Assembly (NCBI RefSeq): GCF_003732275.1 | Contig: NZ_MOBM01000015.1 | Coordinates: 1-49,855, forward strand | Length of the DNA: 49,855 nt | DNA from: Pseudomonas frederiksbergensis | Lineage (GTDB): Bacteria > Pseudomonadota > Gammaproteobacteria > Pseudomonadales > Pseudomonadaceae | Reading direction: 5' to 3' | Part shown: positions 37,152 to 45,960 of the stretch, in pieces | Layout of the letters: every line of letters begins with the position of its first letter | Numbering within the stretch: position 1 is the first letter of the stretch | The notes under the pieces: model-generated | What the model was told of the DNA's origin: nothing | Database searches by the model: none | Seen by the model: the letters and a program-made list of their open reading frames with translations, nothing else | Made by a program: the position numbers and the translations under genes

Positions 37152-38303
37152 TCAGCGCAAGGTATCGACCATGTCGGTGATGGTCGTCAGCACATCCTTG
37201 CCCAACTGCTTCGAGCGTTTGCCGGACCAGCCGGTCAGCGGGTTCGGTGCGTCGTTGTGGTCTTTGAAGGGCATTTCCAGGGTCAGCGACAGGCAGTCGA
37301 ACTTCTGACCGACGCTGTTGCAGGCCAGGGTCATGTTGGCTTTGCCAGGCTCGTCGCGGGTGTAACCGTGTTTGGTCTGGAAGTCTTTGGTCTGGTGTTT
37401 CAGATGACTGCGGAAATGTTCTTCGAGTTTTTCGATCCGCGACGTATAGCCCGGGTTGCCTTCGCAACCGGCGGTGAACACGTGGGGGATTTCTTCATCG
37501 CCATGGATGTCGAGGAACAGGTCGACGCCATACTTTTCCATCTGCTGCTGAACGAACAACACTTCCGGGCTGATTTCCTGGCTGGCGCTCTGCCATGCAC
37601 GATTCAGGTCCTGGCCCATGGCGTTGGTGCGTAAATGACCGTGGAAGGCACCGTCCGGGTTCATGTTCGGCACCAGGTACAGGTCGGCACTGGCCAGGAG
37701 TTTTTTCAGCACCGGGTCATCGTGTTTTTCCAGGCGCTCGATCACGCCTTCCATGAACCATTCAGCCATGTGTTCGCCGGGGTGTTGCTGGGCGATGATC
37801 CAGACCTTGCGCTGACCTTCGGCACCCGTACCTTTGCGCAACAACTGGATGTCGCGACCTTCAACGCTCTTGCCGGTGGCCAGCAGTTCGGTACCGGTCT
37901 TGGTCAGGGCCTGTTCGATCAGCCAGTCATGGCGGCCACGGCTGTAGGGTTCGAAGTAGGCGAACCAGGCATGGGTGGCAGTGGCTTCGAGGCTGAAACG
38001 CAGGCAGTCGCCTTCGAAGATGGTTGGCACCCGGAACCAGTTGACGTGGTCATAGGACGCCACCGCCTGATAGCCATCCCAGGCTTTGTTGTACGAGGAT
38101 TTGCTGGCGTTGTTCAGACGAAACCAATGATCTTGACCGACGTGCAGACCGCTGGCCTTGAAATGGAACCACTGGAAGTGCTGGCTGCGGGTGTCTGGCT
38201 TGATCGCCAGCAGCGCTTGCAGCGGATTGCTGATGTCCAGCACTTCGATGTTGCCGCTGTCGAAGTTTGCGCTGATGTCGAAAGAAGATTTACCCACGGC
38301 CAT
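37152..38303 (-). CDS. M14-family zinc carboxypeptidase, cytosolic type
   Basis: The protein has 383 residues. The N-terminal 130 residues form the beta-rich domain that marks the cytosolic carboxypeptidase (Nna1/AGTPBP-like) subgroup. The zinc site is HPGEHMAEWF (HxxE) with a later His in LFLDIHGDEE. The substrate-binding NxDG (NMNPDGAFHGHLRTN) and DLNRAW follow, and the general-base Glu is likely in SLTLEMPFKD. There is no signal peptide. The role in bacteria is unclear; side-chain or C-terminal trimming of peptides is possible. It stands alone on the minus strand, downstream of the PrrF RNA gene. Confidence 0.88.
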   Translation of the reverse strand: MAVGKSSFDISANFDSGNIEVLDISNPLQALLAIKPDTRSQHFQWFHFKASGLHVGQDHWFRLNNASKSSYNKAWDGYQAVASYDHVNWFRVPTIFEGDCLRFSLEATATHAWFAYFEPYSRGRHDWLIEQALTKTGTELLATGKSVEGRDIQLLRKGTGAEGQRKVWIIAQQHPGEHMAEWFMEGVIERLEKHDDPVLKKLLASADLYLVPNMNPDGAFHGHLRTNAMGQDLNRAWQSASQEISPEVLFVQQQMEKYGVDLFLDIHGDEEIPHVFTAGCEGNPGYTSRIEKLEEHFRSHLKHQTKDFQTKHGYTRDEPGKANMTLACNSVGQKFDCLSLTLEMPFKDHNDAPNPLTGWSGKRSKQLGKDVLTTITDMVDTLR

Positions 38304-38582
38304 AATCGGTTCCTGAATATGATTTTTATGGCTGCTACTTTACACGCAAGGGAGGGAGAAACCGGGGGGAAATTGCGGGGATAAAAAGGGGGGGCGTCCT
38401 CCTTGACGCCGATGCAGCTTAGAGACTGTGAAAGTGATTCTCAAGTGCTATTTTCGTTAGTTTGGCCCAACGCTGCCGGGCTTCTCTTGCCAGCAGATAT
38501 TCTTTTGATATCATCCGCGCCAATCGAATTCGCAGCACCTACAGACTTCATTAGCCTGAAGCTCAAAGCCAGATTAACTGGC

Positions 38583-38695
38583 AAAAAAAGACCCGGCAAA
38601 AAGCCGGGTCAAAAACCGTGATTAGCCTGATGAGGAGATAGTCCAGGAGACCGACCTAAGGTCCCTTGGGCCATCGACTGATCTCGCGACCAGAT
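38583..38695 (-). ncRNA. prrF: PrrF-type iron-responsive small RNA
   Basis: Read on the minus strand, the RNA starts near 38695 with CUGGUCGCGAGAUCAG, continues through AGGUCGGUCUCCUGGACUAU and CUCCUCAUCAGGCUAAUCAC, and ends in the terminator GACCCGGC-UUUUU-GCCGGGUC plus seven U. These blocks match PrrF1/PrrF2 of P. aeruginosa as I know them, and the 113-base length fits. PrrF is made when iron is scarce and, with Hfq, represses mRNAs for iron-containing proteins. A Fur box directly upstream gives the expected control. Fluorescens-group genomes carry two unlinked copies; this is one. Confidence 0.88.
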
Positions 38696-38701
38696 GCATG
38701 C

Positions 38702-38720
38702 AATAATAATCATTATCATT
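38702..38720 (-). promoter_or_regulatory. Fur box in the prrF promoter
   Basis: AATAATAATCATTATCATT matches the core of the Fur consensus (ATAATCATTATC is exact). It covers the -10/-35 region of prrF, seven bases upstream of the inferred RNA start, so Fe-Fur would block transcription. Confidence 0.8.
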
Positions 38721-38786
38721 TGCAAGTCAAATGTTTTTATCTGCGCGATTGGAGAATGTCCTGTCCACCTCCTGAGCGCTTCGTCC

Positions 38787-39128
38787 TCAATCGTTCTGAT
38801 TGCCCTCCAGGGACCGGTCGACCATCGCCTTGGCCATGTCGATCATATGCACCGTCGAAAACGCCAGATCCCGGCTTGCACCCTGCAGCTGGTTGGCTGA
38901 TTCATGCGCGGTGGCGGCGGCACATCGCAACAGATCCGAAGCATGGACCAGTGCCTCTTCGCTGCTGATGTTACGGTTCACATCAAAGAAACGTTCTTCG
39001 CCGGCCTCTTCTGACACAGCTGGTTTCAAGTAATAGTCCAGCGCCCGCTGCGCGGCAGCAGAGCCTTTTGGCGAGTTGAGCGTCGTGTCGAATTGCATGT
39101 CGGGCAGGGTAATGCTGGGGATGGTCAT
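38787..39128 (-). CDS. small DUF6124-like protein of unknown function
   Basis: This 113-residue acidic protein starts MTIPSITLPDMQFDTTLNSP and continues AAAQRALDYYLKP, then ISSEEALVHASDLLRCAAATAHESANQLQG and STVHMIDMAKAMVDRSL. The helical C-terminal half with LLRCAAATA and the N-terminal DxxLN...ALDYYL are typical of the pseudomonad DUF6124 (DUF3077-like) family. The function is not known. ATG 39128 is chosen over the long frame to 39395, which would read through the divergent repressor gene. It lies between prrF and that repressor and shares an intergenic region with it. Confidence 0.7.
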   Translation of the reverse strand: MTIPSITLPDMQFDTTLNSPKGSAAAQRALDYYLKPAVSEEAGEERFFDVNRNISSEEALVHASDLLRCAAATAHESANQLQGASRDLAFSTVHMIDMAKAMVDRSLEGNQND

Positions 39129-39174
39129 GACGATGGCAAGCTCCGTGATAGATTCAAATCCGTGAGCCCAGCTT

Positions 39175-39225
39175 AGTACGTACTGTATTTGTGTCTTGAA
39201 TTTAAATACTACAATTTGTGTTTTG
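39175..39225. promoter_or_regulatory. candidate operators between the DUF6124-like gene and the S24-type repressor
   Basis: A palindrome AGTACGTACT (39175-39184) is followed by two direct repeats TTTGTGTCTTG (39188-39198) and TTTGTGTTTTG (39215-39225). The 129-base divergent region is AT-rich. These are plausible binding sites of the repressor that starts at 39258. Confidence 0.4.
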
Positions 39226-39257
39226 TTGGTCGGAGTACCCCACGTATCGTGCCGCAC

Positions 39258-39923
39258 ATGGATAAATGGATTGAATTGGTCAAGGCCAAAATGAGTGAAC
39301 TCAAAGTCACTCAAGAGATACTCGCCGAGCGCATCGGAATGTCCCAGGGCGGCGTCGGCCATTGGCTGAATAAACGTCGTCAACCCGGCATCCAAGAGAT
39401 GAACCGTGTCTTGCAGGCGCTGGGGATGGACTATCTGGAAGTCGCGATGGTGATCAGGGAACCGCAGATCTCACAGGATGAAGAGATCTCTCTGACGCAG
39501 AAGTACAACCCGTACTTTCGCTACCCGGTCAGTGACTGGCGGGAAACCGGGGAGGTGCGCGACGGCGAGTTATTGAGCTACGGCGCTTCATCGGCTGTCA
39601 GCAAGCCGCGCTTCGAGCTGTCCGATTACCATGCACAGGGCGCGGCGTTCTGGCTGGTGGTGGTCGGCGATGCGATGACCGCACCCACGGGTGTGAGCAT
39701 TGCTGCGGACATGTTGATTCTGGTGGACCCGGCCATCGTGCCGGAGCCTGGCAAACTGGTGATCGCCCAATGGCCCGGGAGCGCCGAGGCGGTTTTTCGC
39801 AAACTGATCGAAGAGGGCGGGCAGCGTTATCTGGTCCCGCTCAATCCGACCTATCCGAAAGCCCTTTACACCGAAGAGTGCCGAATCATCGGCGTGGTGG
39901 TTCAGGCGACTGCCAAATTCTAA
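39258..39923 (+). CDS. XRE/S24 LexA-CI-PrtR-like repressor lacking the catalytic serine
   Basis: The protein has 221 residues. The N-terminal helix-turn-helix reads MDKWIELVKAKMSELKVTQEILAERIGMSQGGVGHWLN. The C-terminal S24 domain reads AFWLVVVGDAMTAPTG, then ADMLILVDPAIVPEPGKLVIAQ, EAVFRKLIEEGGQRYLVPLNP and IIGVVVQATAKF. In LexA, CI and P. aeruginosa PrtR the loop is GDSM and its Ser is the self-cleavage nucleophile; here it is GDAM. The lysine (FRKL) remains. Self-cleavage should therefore fail, so derepression must use another route. ATG 39258 is used over an upstream in-frame start. No phage or pyocin genes adjoin it. Confidence 0.85.
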   Translation: MDKWIELVKAKMSELKVTQEILAERIGMSQGGVGHWLNKRRQPGIQEMNRVLQALGMDYLEVAMVIREPQISQDEEISLTQKYNPYFRYPVSDWRETGEVRDGELLSYGASSAVSKPRFELSDYHAQGAAFWLVVVGDAMTAPTGVSIAADMLILVDPAIVPEPGKLVIAQWPGSAEAVFRKLIEEGGQRYLVPLNPTYPKALYTEECRIIGVVVQATAKF

Positions 39924-39925
39924 TC

Positions 39926-39957
39926 AGATCGGTCCTCGAAAGGCGTAGGACCGATCT
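39926..39957. terminator. bidirectional terminator between the S24 repressor and liuD
   Basis: AGATCGGTCCT and AGGACCGATCT form a perfect 11-bp stem around a 10-base loop. The terminator lies between two convergent genes. Confidence 0.8.
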
Positions 39958-39962
39958 TCATT

Positions 39963-41921
39963 TCATGCTTGTTCCAACTCCACCAACGCACTGCCTTCGC
40001 TGACCATCTCGCCTTCCTGGCAATACAGCGCCTTGATAATCCCAGCGTGGGGCGCGCGAATGCTGTGCTCCATTTTCATCGCTTCCAGCACCACCAATTG
40101 CGCCCCGGCTTCGACCGTTTGCCCGGCCTCCACCAGCACTCGCACGATGCTGCCGTTCATGGGCGCGGTGAGGCCGCCCTGATGGCTGTGGCTGGCTTCG
40201 ACAGCACCGATCGGGTCATATGGCTCGATGCGGCGCAGCTCACCGTCCCATTGCAGATACAGCATATCGCCACGGCGGATTGCCCGATGCTGGCGGCGCA
40301 AGCCGTTGTGTTCGGTCAGCAGGTATTCACCCTTGAGCTGTGCGGTATGAGCGTCGGCATCACCCAGGGTCAGCGCCCGGTCTTGCCCTTCGCAAATCAA
40401 ATGCAGGGTGATTTCTGTCGGCAGTCCGGCACGGAATCCGTTGCCGATACCCCAAGGCGAACTCAGGTCATCAGCGCGGGTTGTGCTCGGCTGGCTCTGG
40501 GCAAATGCCTGCGCGGCCGCTTGCCAGAATTCATCGCTGAGGTTTGAAGGTGCTGGCAGCAGTTGTTCCTGATAACGCGGAATGAACCCTGTATCGAGTT
40601 CAGCCGCGGCAAATGCAGGGTGGCCGATGATTCGGCGCAGGAAGTTGATGTTGGTTTTCAGCCCGCCAATGGCAAACTCATCAAGCATGCTCAGCAAACG
40701 CAGCCGCGCCTGTTCACGGTCTTCGCCCCAGGCAATCAGCTTGCCGAGCATCGGGTCGTAGAACGGCGAAATCTCGTCGCCTTCTTCAACGCCACTGTCC
40801 ACGCGACGACCCGGTCCTTCGGCGGATTCGCGGTACAACGCCAGATGCCCGGTGGCTGGCAGAAAATCGTTGCCCGGGTCTTCGGCATACAGCCGCACTT
40901 CGATCGCATGACCGTTCAGTGGCACCTGATCCTGGGTCATCGGCAGCGCTTCACCACGGGCTACGCGAATCTGCCAGGCCACCAGGTCGAGGCCGGTGAT
41001 GGCTTCGGTGACCGGGTGCTCGACTTGCAGGCGCGTGTTCATCTCCATGAAGAAGAACTCACCGCGCGCATCCAGCAAAAACTCCACGGTGCCGGCGCCG
41101 ACGTAACCGATGGCCTGTGCCGAGCGCACGGCGGCTTCGCCCATGGCCCGACGCAGTTCCGGGCTCAGACCCGGAGCCGGGGCTTCTTCGACGACTTTCT
41201 GATGCCGGCGCTGGATCGAGCAATCACGTTCATTGAGGTACAGGCAGTTGCCATGCTGGTCGGCGAACACCTGGATTTCCACGTGGCGTGGCTTGAGCAG
41301 GTACTTCTCCACCAACATCCGCGAGTCGCCGAACGACGACTGCGCTTCACGTTGCGCCGAGGCCAGGGCTTCGGCCAGTTGGCTGACGTCCTCGACCACT
41401 TTCATGCCTTTTCCGCCACCGCCCGCCGTGGCCTTGAGCAGCACCGGATAACCGATGCGTTCGCAGGCGTCGCGGAAGGTGTCGAGGTCTTGGGCTTCGC
41501 CGTGGTAGCCGGGCACCAGTGGCACACCTGCGGTTTCCATCAAGGCTTTGGCCGCGGACTTGCTGCCCATGGCGTCAATGGCCGAGGCGGGCGGGCCGAG
41601 GAAGATCAGGCCGGCCGCTTCGATTGCGCGGGCGAACCCGGCGTTTTCCGAGAGAAAGCCATAACCGGGATGAATCGCCTGAGCGCCGCTGGCTTTCGCG
41701 GCAGCGATCAGTTTGTCGATTTGCAGGTAACTGTCGGCGGCTTTGCTGCCGCCCAGGTCGACGCGGAGATCCGCTTCGCGGCTGTGCCGGGCATCACGGT
41801 CTGTGGCGCTATGCACGGCCACGGTGGTCAGGCCCAGAGCCTTGGCGGTGCGCATCACTCGGCAAGCGATTTCACCGCGGTTAGCCACCAACAGGGTGGT
41901 GAGAACAGGTGCGCTCATCAA
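39963..41921 (-). CDS. liuD: methylcrotonyl-CoA carboxylase alpha (biotin) subunit LiuD
   Basis: LiuD carboxylates biotin with ATP and bicarbonate for 3-methylcrotonyl-CoA carboxylation in leucine breakdown. The protein has 652 residues. The biotin carboxylase domain opens LLVANRGEIACRVMRTAKALG, with the ATP-grasp loop KATAGGGGKGMKVV and FFMEMNTRLQVEHPVTE. The C-terminal carrier has the biotinyl lysine in VLEAMKMEHS. Two adjacent ATGs serve as start. It overlaps the end of liuC by four bases and closes the liuABCD operon. The neighbours exclude acetyl- or propionyl-CoA carboxylase. Confidence 0.93.
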   Translation of the reverse strand: MMSAPVLTTLLVANRGEIACRVMRTAKALGLTTVAVHSATDRDARHSREADLRVDLGGSKAADSYLQIDKLIAAAKASGAQAIHPGYGFLSENAGFARAIEAAGLIFLGPPASAIDAMGSKSAAKALMETAGVPLVPGYHGEAQDLDTFRDACERIGYPVLLKATAGGGGKGMKVVEDVSQLAEALASAQREAQSSFGDSRMLVEKYLLKPRHVEIQVFADQHGNCLYLNERDCSIQRRHQKVVEEAPAPGLSPELRRAMGEAAVRSAQAIGYVGAGTVEFLLDARGEFFFMEMNTRLQVEHPVTEAITGLDLVAWQIRVARGEALPMTQDQVPLNGHAIEVRLYAEDPGNDFLPATGHLALYRESAEGPGRRVDSGVEEGDEISPFYDPMLGKLIAWGEDREQARLRLLSMLDEFAIGGLKTNINFLRRIIGHPAFAAAELDTGFIPRYQEQLLPAPSNLSDEFWQAAAQAFAQSQPSTTRADDLSSPWGIGNGFRAGLPTEITLHLICEGQDRALTLGDADAHTAQLKGEYLLTEHNGLRRQHRAIRRGDMLYLQWDGELRRIEPYDPIGAVEASHSHQGGLTAPMNGSIVRVLVEAGQTVEAGAQLVVLEAMKMEHSIRAPHAGIIKALYCQEGEMVSEGSALVELEQA

Positions 41922-42733
41922 CGCGGCTCCTTGAGGGTGTTTTCGGCTTGCCAGTTCGGCGGACGTTTTTGCAGGAAGGCGCGCAGGCCTTCCTGGCCTT
42001 CGGGGCTGACGCGGATTCGGGCGATGGCGTTCTCGGTGTAGCGCCGAAGCGCCGGGGTCAGCGCGCCGTGGCCGACTTCACGCAGCAAATCCTTGCTGGC
42101 GCGCATGGCCGCCGGGCTGTTGAGCAGCAGGTTGTCGATCCACTGATCGACTTTCTGCTCCAGCTCAGCCATCGGGTAGCTCTCCGACAACAAGCCGATT
42201 TCCCGAGCCCGCTGCCCGCCGAAACGTTCGGCGGTCAAGGCATAGCGCCGTGCCGCGCGTTCGCCAATGGCTTGCACCACGAACGGGCTGATGACCGCCG
42301 GCGCGAGGCCGATGCGCACTTCCGACAGGCAGAACTGCGCGTCGTCGGCACCGATGGCCATGTCGCAGCAACTGATCAGACCCAGCGCACCGCCATAGGC
42401 CGCGCCTTGCACTACCGCCACGGTCGGAATTTTCAGCTTGGCGAGGTTGTACATCAACTCCGCGAGTTCCCGGGCGTCGTCGAGGTTGGTGTGGTAATCG
42501 AGTTCGGCCGATTGCTGCATCCAGGCCAGATCGGCGCCGGCGCTGAAATGCTTGCCGCGCCCACGGATCAGCAGAAAACGCAGACTGGCATCGCTCGACA
42601 CTTTGTCCAGCGCGAGGATCAGTTCGCGGATCATTTCGGCGTTGAAGGCGTTGTTTTTTTCTTCACGGCTGAGCCACAAGGTCGCAAAACCCCTTGGATC
42701 GCTCAGCAGTTCGAGGGTGTTGAAGTCGCTCAT
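41918..42733 (-). CDS. liuC: 3-methylglutaconyl-CoA hydratase LiuC
   Basis: LiuC hydrates 3-methylglutaconyl-CoA to HMG-CoA. The protein has 271 residues of the enoyl-CoA hydratase fold. The oxyanion-hole segments are RGRGKHFSAGADLAWMQ and VVQGAAYGGALGLISCCDMAIG, and the catalytic region lies near LSEVRIGLAPAVISPFV. ATG 42733 (MSDFNTLEL) is chosen over one at 42751. It is separated from liuB by a 126-base REP-type hairpin and coupled to liuD by overlap. Confidence 0.92.
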   Translation of the reverse strand: MSDFNTLELLSDPRGFATLWLSREEKNNAFNAEMIRELILALDKVSSDASLRFLLIRGRGKHFSAGADLAWMQQSAELDYHTNLDDARELAELMYNLAKLKIPTVAVVQGAAYGGALGLISCCDMAIGADDAQFCLSEVRIGLAPAVISPFVVQAIGERAARRYALTAERFGGQRAREIGLLSESYPMAELEQKVDQWIDNLLLNSPAAMRASKDLLREVGHGALTPALRRYTENAIARIRVSPEGQEGLRAFLQKRPPNWQAENTLKEPR

Positions 42734-42751
42734 ATTCATCCGTCTCCACAA

Positions 42752-42858
42752 CTCATGTGAGAGCGGGCTTGCTCGCGAACGCGATAACCGGTTTTACGAT
42801 TGCTTCGCAATCGAACGGGGGCAAGCCCCCTCGCCACACAAGCCCGCTCTCACAGAAA
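42752..42858. repeat. nested REP-type hairpin between liuB and liuC
   Basis: An outer pair (GTGAGAGCGGGCTTG... with CAAGCCCGCTCTCAC) encloses an inner one (GATTGCTTCGCAATC, followed by GGGGGCAAGCCCCCTC). The outer palindrome differs slightly from the common type (GTGAGAG). It lies inside the liu operon. Confidence 0.8.
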
Positions 42859-42859
42859 A

Positions 42860-44467
42860 TCACATCCGGAACACGCCGAAGCGGCTCGGTTCGATAGGCG
42901 CGTTCAGCGACGCCGACAAGGCCAGGGCCAACACGTCACGGGTCTGCGCCGGGTCGATAACACCGTCGTCCCACAGTCGAGCGCTGGAATAATAGGGGTG
43001 CCCCTGTTCTTCGTATTGATCGAGGATCGGTTGCTTGATCTCGGCTTCCTGCTCGGCGCTGAACCCATGGCCACTGCGCTCGGCCTGCTCACGTTTGACC
43101 TGCACCAGCACGCCCGCTGCCTGTTCGGCCCCCATCACCCCAATCCGTGCGTTCGGCCACATCCACAGGAAGCGTGGATCGTAGGCCCGACCGCACATGC
43201 CGTAGTTACCGGCGCCGAAGCTGCCGCCGATGATCACGGTGAATTTCGGCACCTTGGCGCACGCCACGGCGGTCACCAGTTTCGCGCCGTGCTTGGCGAT
43301 ACCGCCGGCTTCGTATTTCTGGCCGACCATGAAGCCGGTGATGTTTTGCAGGAACAGCAATGGAATGCCGCGCTGGCAGGCCAGTTCAATAAAGTGCGCG
43401 CCTTTCTGCGCGGCTTCGGCGAACAGGATGCCGTTGTTGGCGAGGATCGCGATCGGGTAACCGTGCAGGTGGGCAAAGCCGCAGACCAGCGTAGTGCCGA
43501 ACAATGCCTTGAATTCATCGAACACCGAGCCGTCCACCAGGCGCGCGATCACTTCGCGCACGTCGAACGGTTGCTTGGCGTCCGCCGACACCACGCCGTA
43601 TAACTCGTCGCTGCTGTACAGCGGCGCGATCGGCGTGCGTTGTTGCAGTTCACCGAGCTTGCGCCAATTGAGGTTTGCGACACTGCGGCGGGCCAATGCG
43701 AGGGCGTGTTCATCACTCTCGGCGTAATGGTCGGCGACCCCGGAAATCTTGCAATGCACATCGGCCCCGCCAAGGTCTTCGGCGCTGACCACTTCACCCG
43801 TCGCGGCCTTCACCAGCGGTGGGCCGGCGAGGAAAATCGTTGCCTGCTGACGGACCATGATTGCTTCATCGGCCATCGCTGGTACATAAGCGCCACCGGC
43901 GGTGCAGGAGCCCATGACCACCGCAATCTGCGGAATGCCCATGGCGCTCATGTTGGCCTGGTTGAAGAAGATCCGCCCGAAGTGTTCGCGGTCCGGAAAC
44001 ACTTCATCCTGACGCGGCAGGTTGGCGCCACCGGAGTCCACCAGATAAATGCACGGCAGGCGATTCTGTTGGGCGATGGTCTGCGCGCGAAGATGTTTTT
44101 TCACCGTCAGCGGATAGTACGAGCCGCCTTTCACGGTGGCATCGTTGGCGACGATCATGCATTCGACGCCTTCCACCCGACCGATTCCGGCGATCACGCC
44201 AGCGGCGGGAACGTCTTCGCCGTACACCGCGTAGGCGGCCAGTTGACTGATCTCGAGAAATGGCGAGCCCGAATCGAGCAGGCGATTGATCCGTTCCCGC
44301 GGCAGCAGTTTGCCTCGCGAGGTGTGGCGTTCTTGAGCCTTCGGGCCGCCACCTTGCTGCACTTGCGCAAGCAGGGTGTGCAGGGCGTCGACCTGCTTGA
44401 GCATCGCTGCGCTATTGGCCGCGAACTCCGCCGAACGGGGATTGAGCTGGGTATGCAGGATAGCCAT
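42860..44467 (-). CDS. liuB: methylcrotonyl-CoA carboxylase beta (carboxyltransferase) subunit LiuB
   Basis: The protein has 535 residues of the acyl-CoA carboxyltransferase type. It moves the carboxyl group from biotin to 3-methylcrotonyl-CoA. Landmarks are [15 protein letters not shown] text ([16 protein letters not shown]), [34 protein letters not shown], and the C-terminal [30 protein letters not shown] with GGEQA-like AEQAAGVL. It is 12 bases after liuA and is the second gene of the operon. With LiuD it forms the dodecameric carboxylase. Confidence 0.94.
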   Translation of the reverse strand: MAILHTQLNPRSAEFAANSAAMLKQVDALHTLLAQVQQGGGPKAQERHTSRGKLLPRERINRLLDSGSPFLEISQLAAYAVYGEDVPAAGVIAGIGRVEGVECMIVANDATVKGGSYYPLTVKKHLRAQTIAQQNRLPCIYLVDSGGANLPRQDEVFPDREHFGRIFFNQANMSAMGIPQIAVVMGSCTAGGAYVPAMADEAIMVRQQATIFLAGPPLVKAATGEVVSAEDLGGADVHCKISGVADHYAESDEHALALARRSVANLNWRKLGELQQRTPIAPLYSSDELYGVVSADAKQPFDVREVIARLVDGSVFDEFKALFGTTLVCGFAHLHGYPIAILANNGILFAEAAQKGAHFIELACQRGIPLLFLQNITGFMVGQKYEAGGIAKHGAKLVTAVACAKVPKFTVIIGGSFGAGNYGMCGRAYDPRFLWMWPNARIGVMGAEQAAGVLVQVKREQAERSGHGFSAEQEAEIKQPILDQYEEQGHPYYSSARLWDDGVIDPAQTRDVLALALSASLNAPIEPSRFGVFRM

Positions 44468-44479
44468 GTGCAGCTCCGT

Positions 44480-45643
44480 TTAGCGGGTTTCGTTGAACAG
44501 TTCGCGACCGATGAGCATGCGACGGATCTCACTGGTACCGGCGCCGATTTCATACAGCTTGGCGTCACGCAGCAGACGACCGGCCGGGAATTCGTTGATG
44601 TAGCCGTTGCCACCGAGAATCTGGATCGCGTCGAGGGCCATTCGGGTCGCGCATTCGGCGCTGTAGAGGATGACTCCGGCGGCGTCCTTGCGGGCGGTTT
44701 CGCCGCGCTCGCACGCCTGGGCCACTGCATACAGGTAGGCGCGGCTGGCATTGAGTTGGGTGTACATGTCGGCGACTTTGCCCTGGATCAGCTGGAATTC
44801 GCCGATGCTCTGGCCGAACTGTTTGCGGTCGTGGATGTACGGAACGATCAGGTCCATGCAGGCCTGCATGATCCCGGTCGGGCCGCCCGAGAGCACAACG
44901 CGCTCATAGTCGAGGCCGCTCATTAGCACTTTCACGCCGCCGTTGAGCACGCCGAGGATGTTTTCTTCCGGGACTTCGACGTCATCGAAAAACAGCTCGC
45001 AGGTGTTCGAACCGCGCATGCCGAGTTTGTCGAACTTGTTGCTGCGGCTGAAGCCTTTGGAATCACGTTCAACGATGAACGCGGTGATGCCGTGCGGGCC
45101 TTTTTCCAGGTCGGTCTTGGCGTAGATCACATAGGTGTTGGCGTCGGGGCCGTTGGTGATCCAGGTTTTGCTGCCGTTGAGCACGTAGTGATCACCACGT
45201 TTGTCGGCGCGCAGTTTCATCGAGACCACGTCGGAGCCGGCATTCGGTTCGCTCATGGCCAAGGCACCGATGTGCTCGCCGCTGATCAGTTTCGGCAGGT
45301 ATTTGCTTTTCTGCTCGTGAGTGCCGTTGCGGTTGATCTGGTTGACGCACAGGTTGGAGTGGGCGCCGTAGGACAGGGCGACCGAGGCCGAACCACGGCT
45401 GATTTCTTCCATGGCGACGACGTGCGCCAGGTAACCCAGGCCAGCACCGCCGTACTCTTCCGGTACGGTAATGCCGAGCAGGCCCATGTCGCCGAATTTG
45501 CGCCACAGGTCGGCGGGGAACAGGTTGTCGATGTCGATCTGAGCGGCGCGCGGGGCGATCTCTTTGGCGACGAAGGACTGAACCTGATCGCGCAGCATGT
45601 CGATGGTTTCACCGAGGGCAAAGTTCAGGGATGGGTAGCTCAT
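44480..45643 (-). CDS. liuA: isovaleryl-CoA dehydrogenase LiuA
   Basis: LiuA oxidises isovaleryl-CoA to 3-methylcrotonyl-CoA with FAD, the first committed step of leucine degradation after the keto-acid dehydrogenase. The protein has 387 residues. Signatures are [19 protein letters not shown] and [47 protein letters not shown] 45643 ([11 protein letters not shown]) is supported by AAGGTG upstream; the frame to 45739 would run through the operators. It is the first gene of the operon, with two LiuR sites within 115 bases upstream. Confidence 0.94.
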   Translation of the reverse strand: MSYPSLNFALGETIDMLRDQVQSFVAKEIAPRAAQIDIDNLFPADLWRKFGDMGLLGITVPEEYGGAGLGYLAHVVAMEEISRGSASVALSYGAHSNLCVNQINRNGTHEQKSKYLPKLISGEHIGALAMSEPNAGSDVVSMKLRADKRGDHYVLNGSKTWITNGPDANTYVIYAKTDLEKGPHGITAFIVERDSKGFSRSNKFDKLGMRGSNTCELFFDDVEVPEENILGVLNGGVKVLMSGLDYERVVLSGGPTGIMQACMDLIVPYIHDRKQFGQSIGEFQLIQGKVADMYTQLNASRAYLYAVAQACERGETARKDAAGVILYSAECATRMALDAIQILGGNGYINEFPAGRLLRDAKLYEIGAGTSEIRRMLIGRELFNETR

Positions 45644-45697
45644 GGGGCACCTTTTGGCTTTTTTGTAGGGTGGGGAGGGCACTGATTCGACTCTCAC

Positions 45698-45757
45698 CTT
45701 TACGTTAACGTAAGCCTGTGACGAATGGCTGTCAATCACCCTTTACGTTAACGTCAA
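45698..45757. promoter_or_regulatory. two LiuR operators in the liuA promoter
   Basis: TTTACGTTAACGTAAG (45699-45714) and TTTACGTTAACGTCAA (45742-45757) are near-identical palindromes, 43 bases apart. They match the third site before liuR (TTGACGTTTACGTCAA) and the known MerR-type LiuR motif. They also lie upstream of the divergent acyl-CoA synthetase. Confidence 0.8.
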
Positions 45758-45788
45758 CTTTAGCGAGAGTAGAGCCAGTTCTGAAAGA

Positions 45789-45924
45789 CTGTGGCGAGGG
45801 AGCTTGCTCCCGCTCGGCTGCGAAGCAGTCGTGAAATCAGCAATCAGGTGCTGCCTGACACACCTCCGTTGCTGATTTTGCGACCGCTTCGCGCTCGAGC
45901 GGGAGCAAGCTCCCTCGCCACACA
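45789..45924. repeat. long hairpin of GTGGCGAGGGAGCTTGCTCC type
   Basis: The arms GGCGAGGGAGCTTGCTCCCG and CGGGAGCAAGCTCCCTCGCC enclose about 75 bases with a further TGCTTCGC/GCGAAGC-like pair. It separates the LiuR operators from the acyl-CoA synthetase start. Confidence 0.85.
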
Positions 45925-45960
45925 AGCCTCGTTCCTACAATAAAGACAATAGGGGTCGTC

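Noticed and set aside
38430..38460. Second Fur-box-like sequence (AGTGATTCTCAAGTG)
   Set aside because: The match is weak, with no gene or promoter in reach.
38403..38621. 72-codon plus-strand frame
   Set aside because: It reads antisense through the PrrF RNA terminator. The Lys/Gly/Pro tail is the terminator sequence translated.
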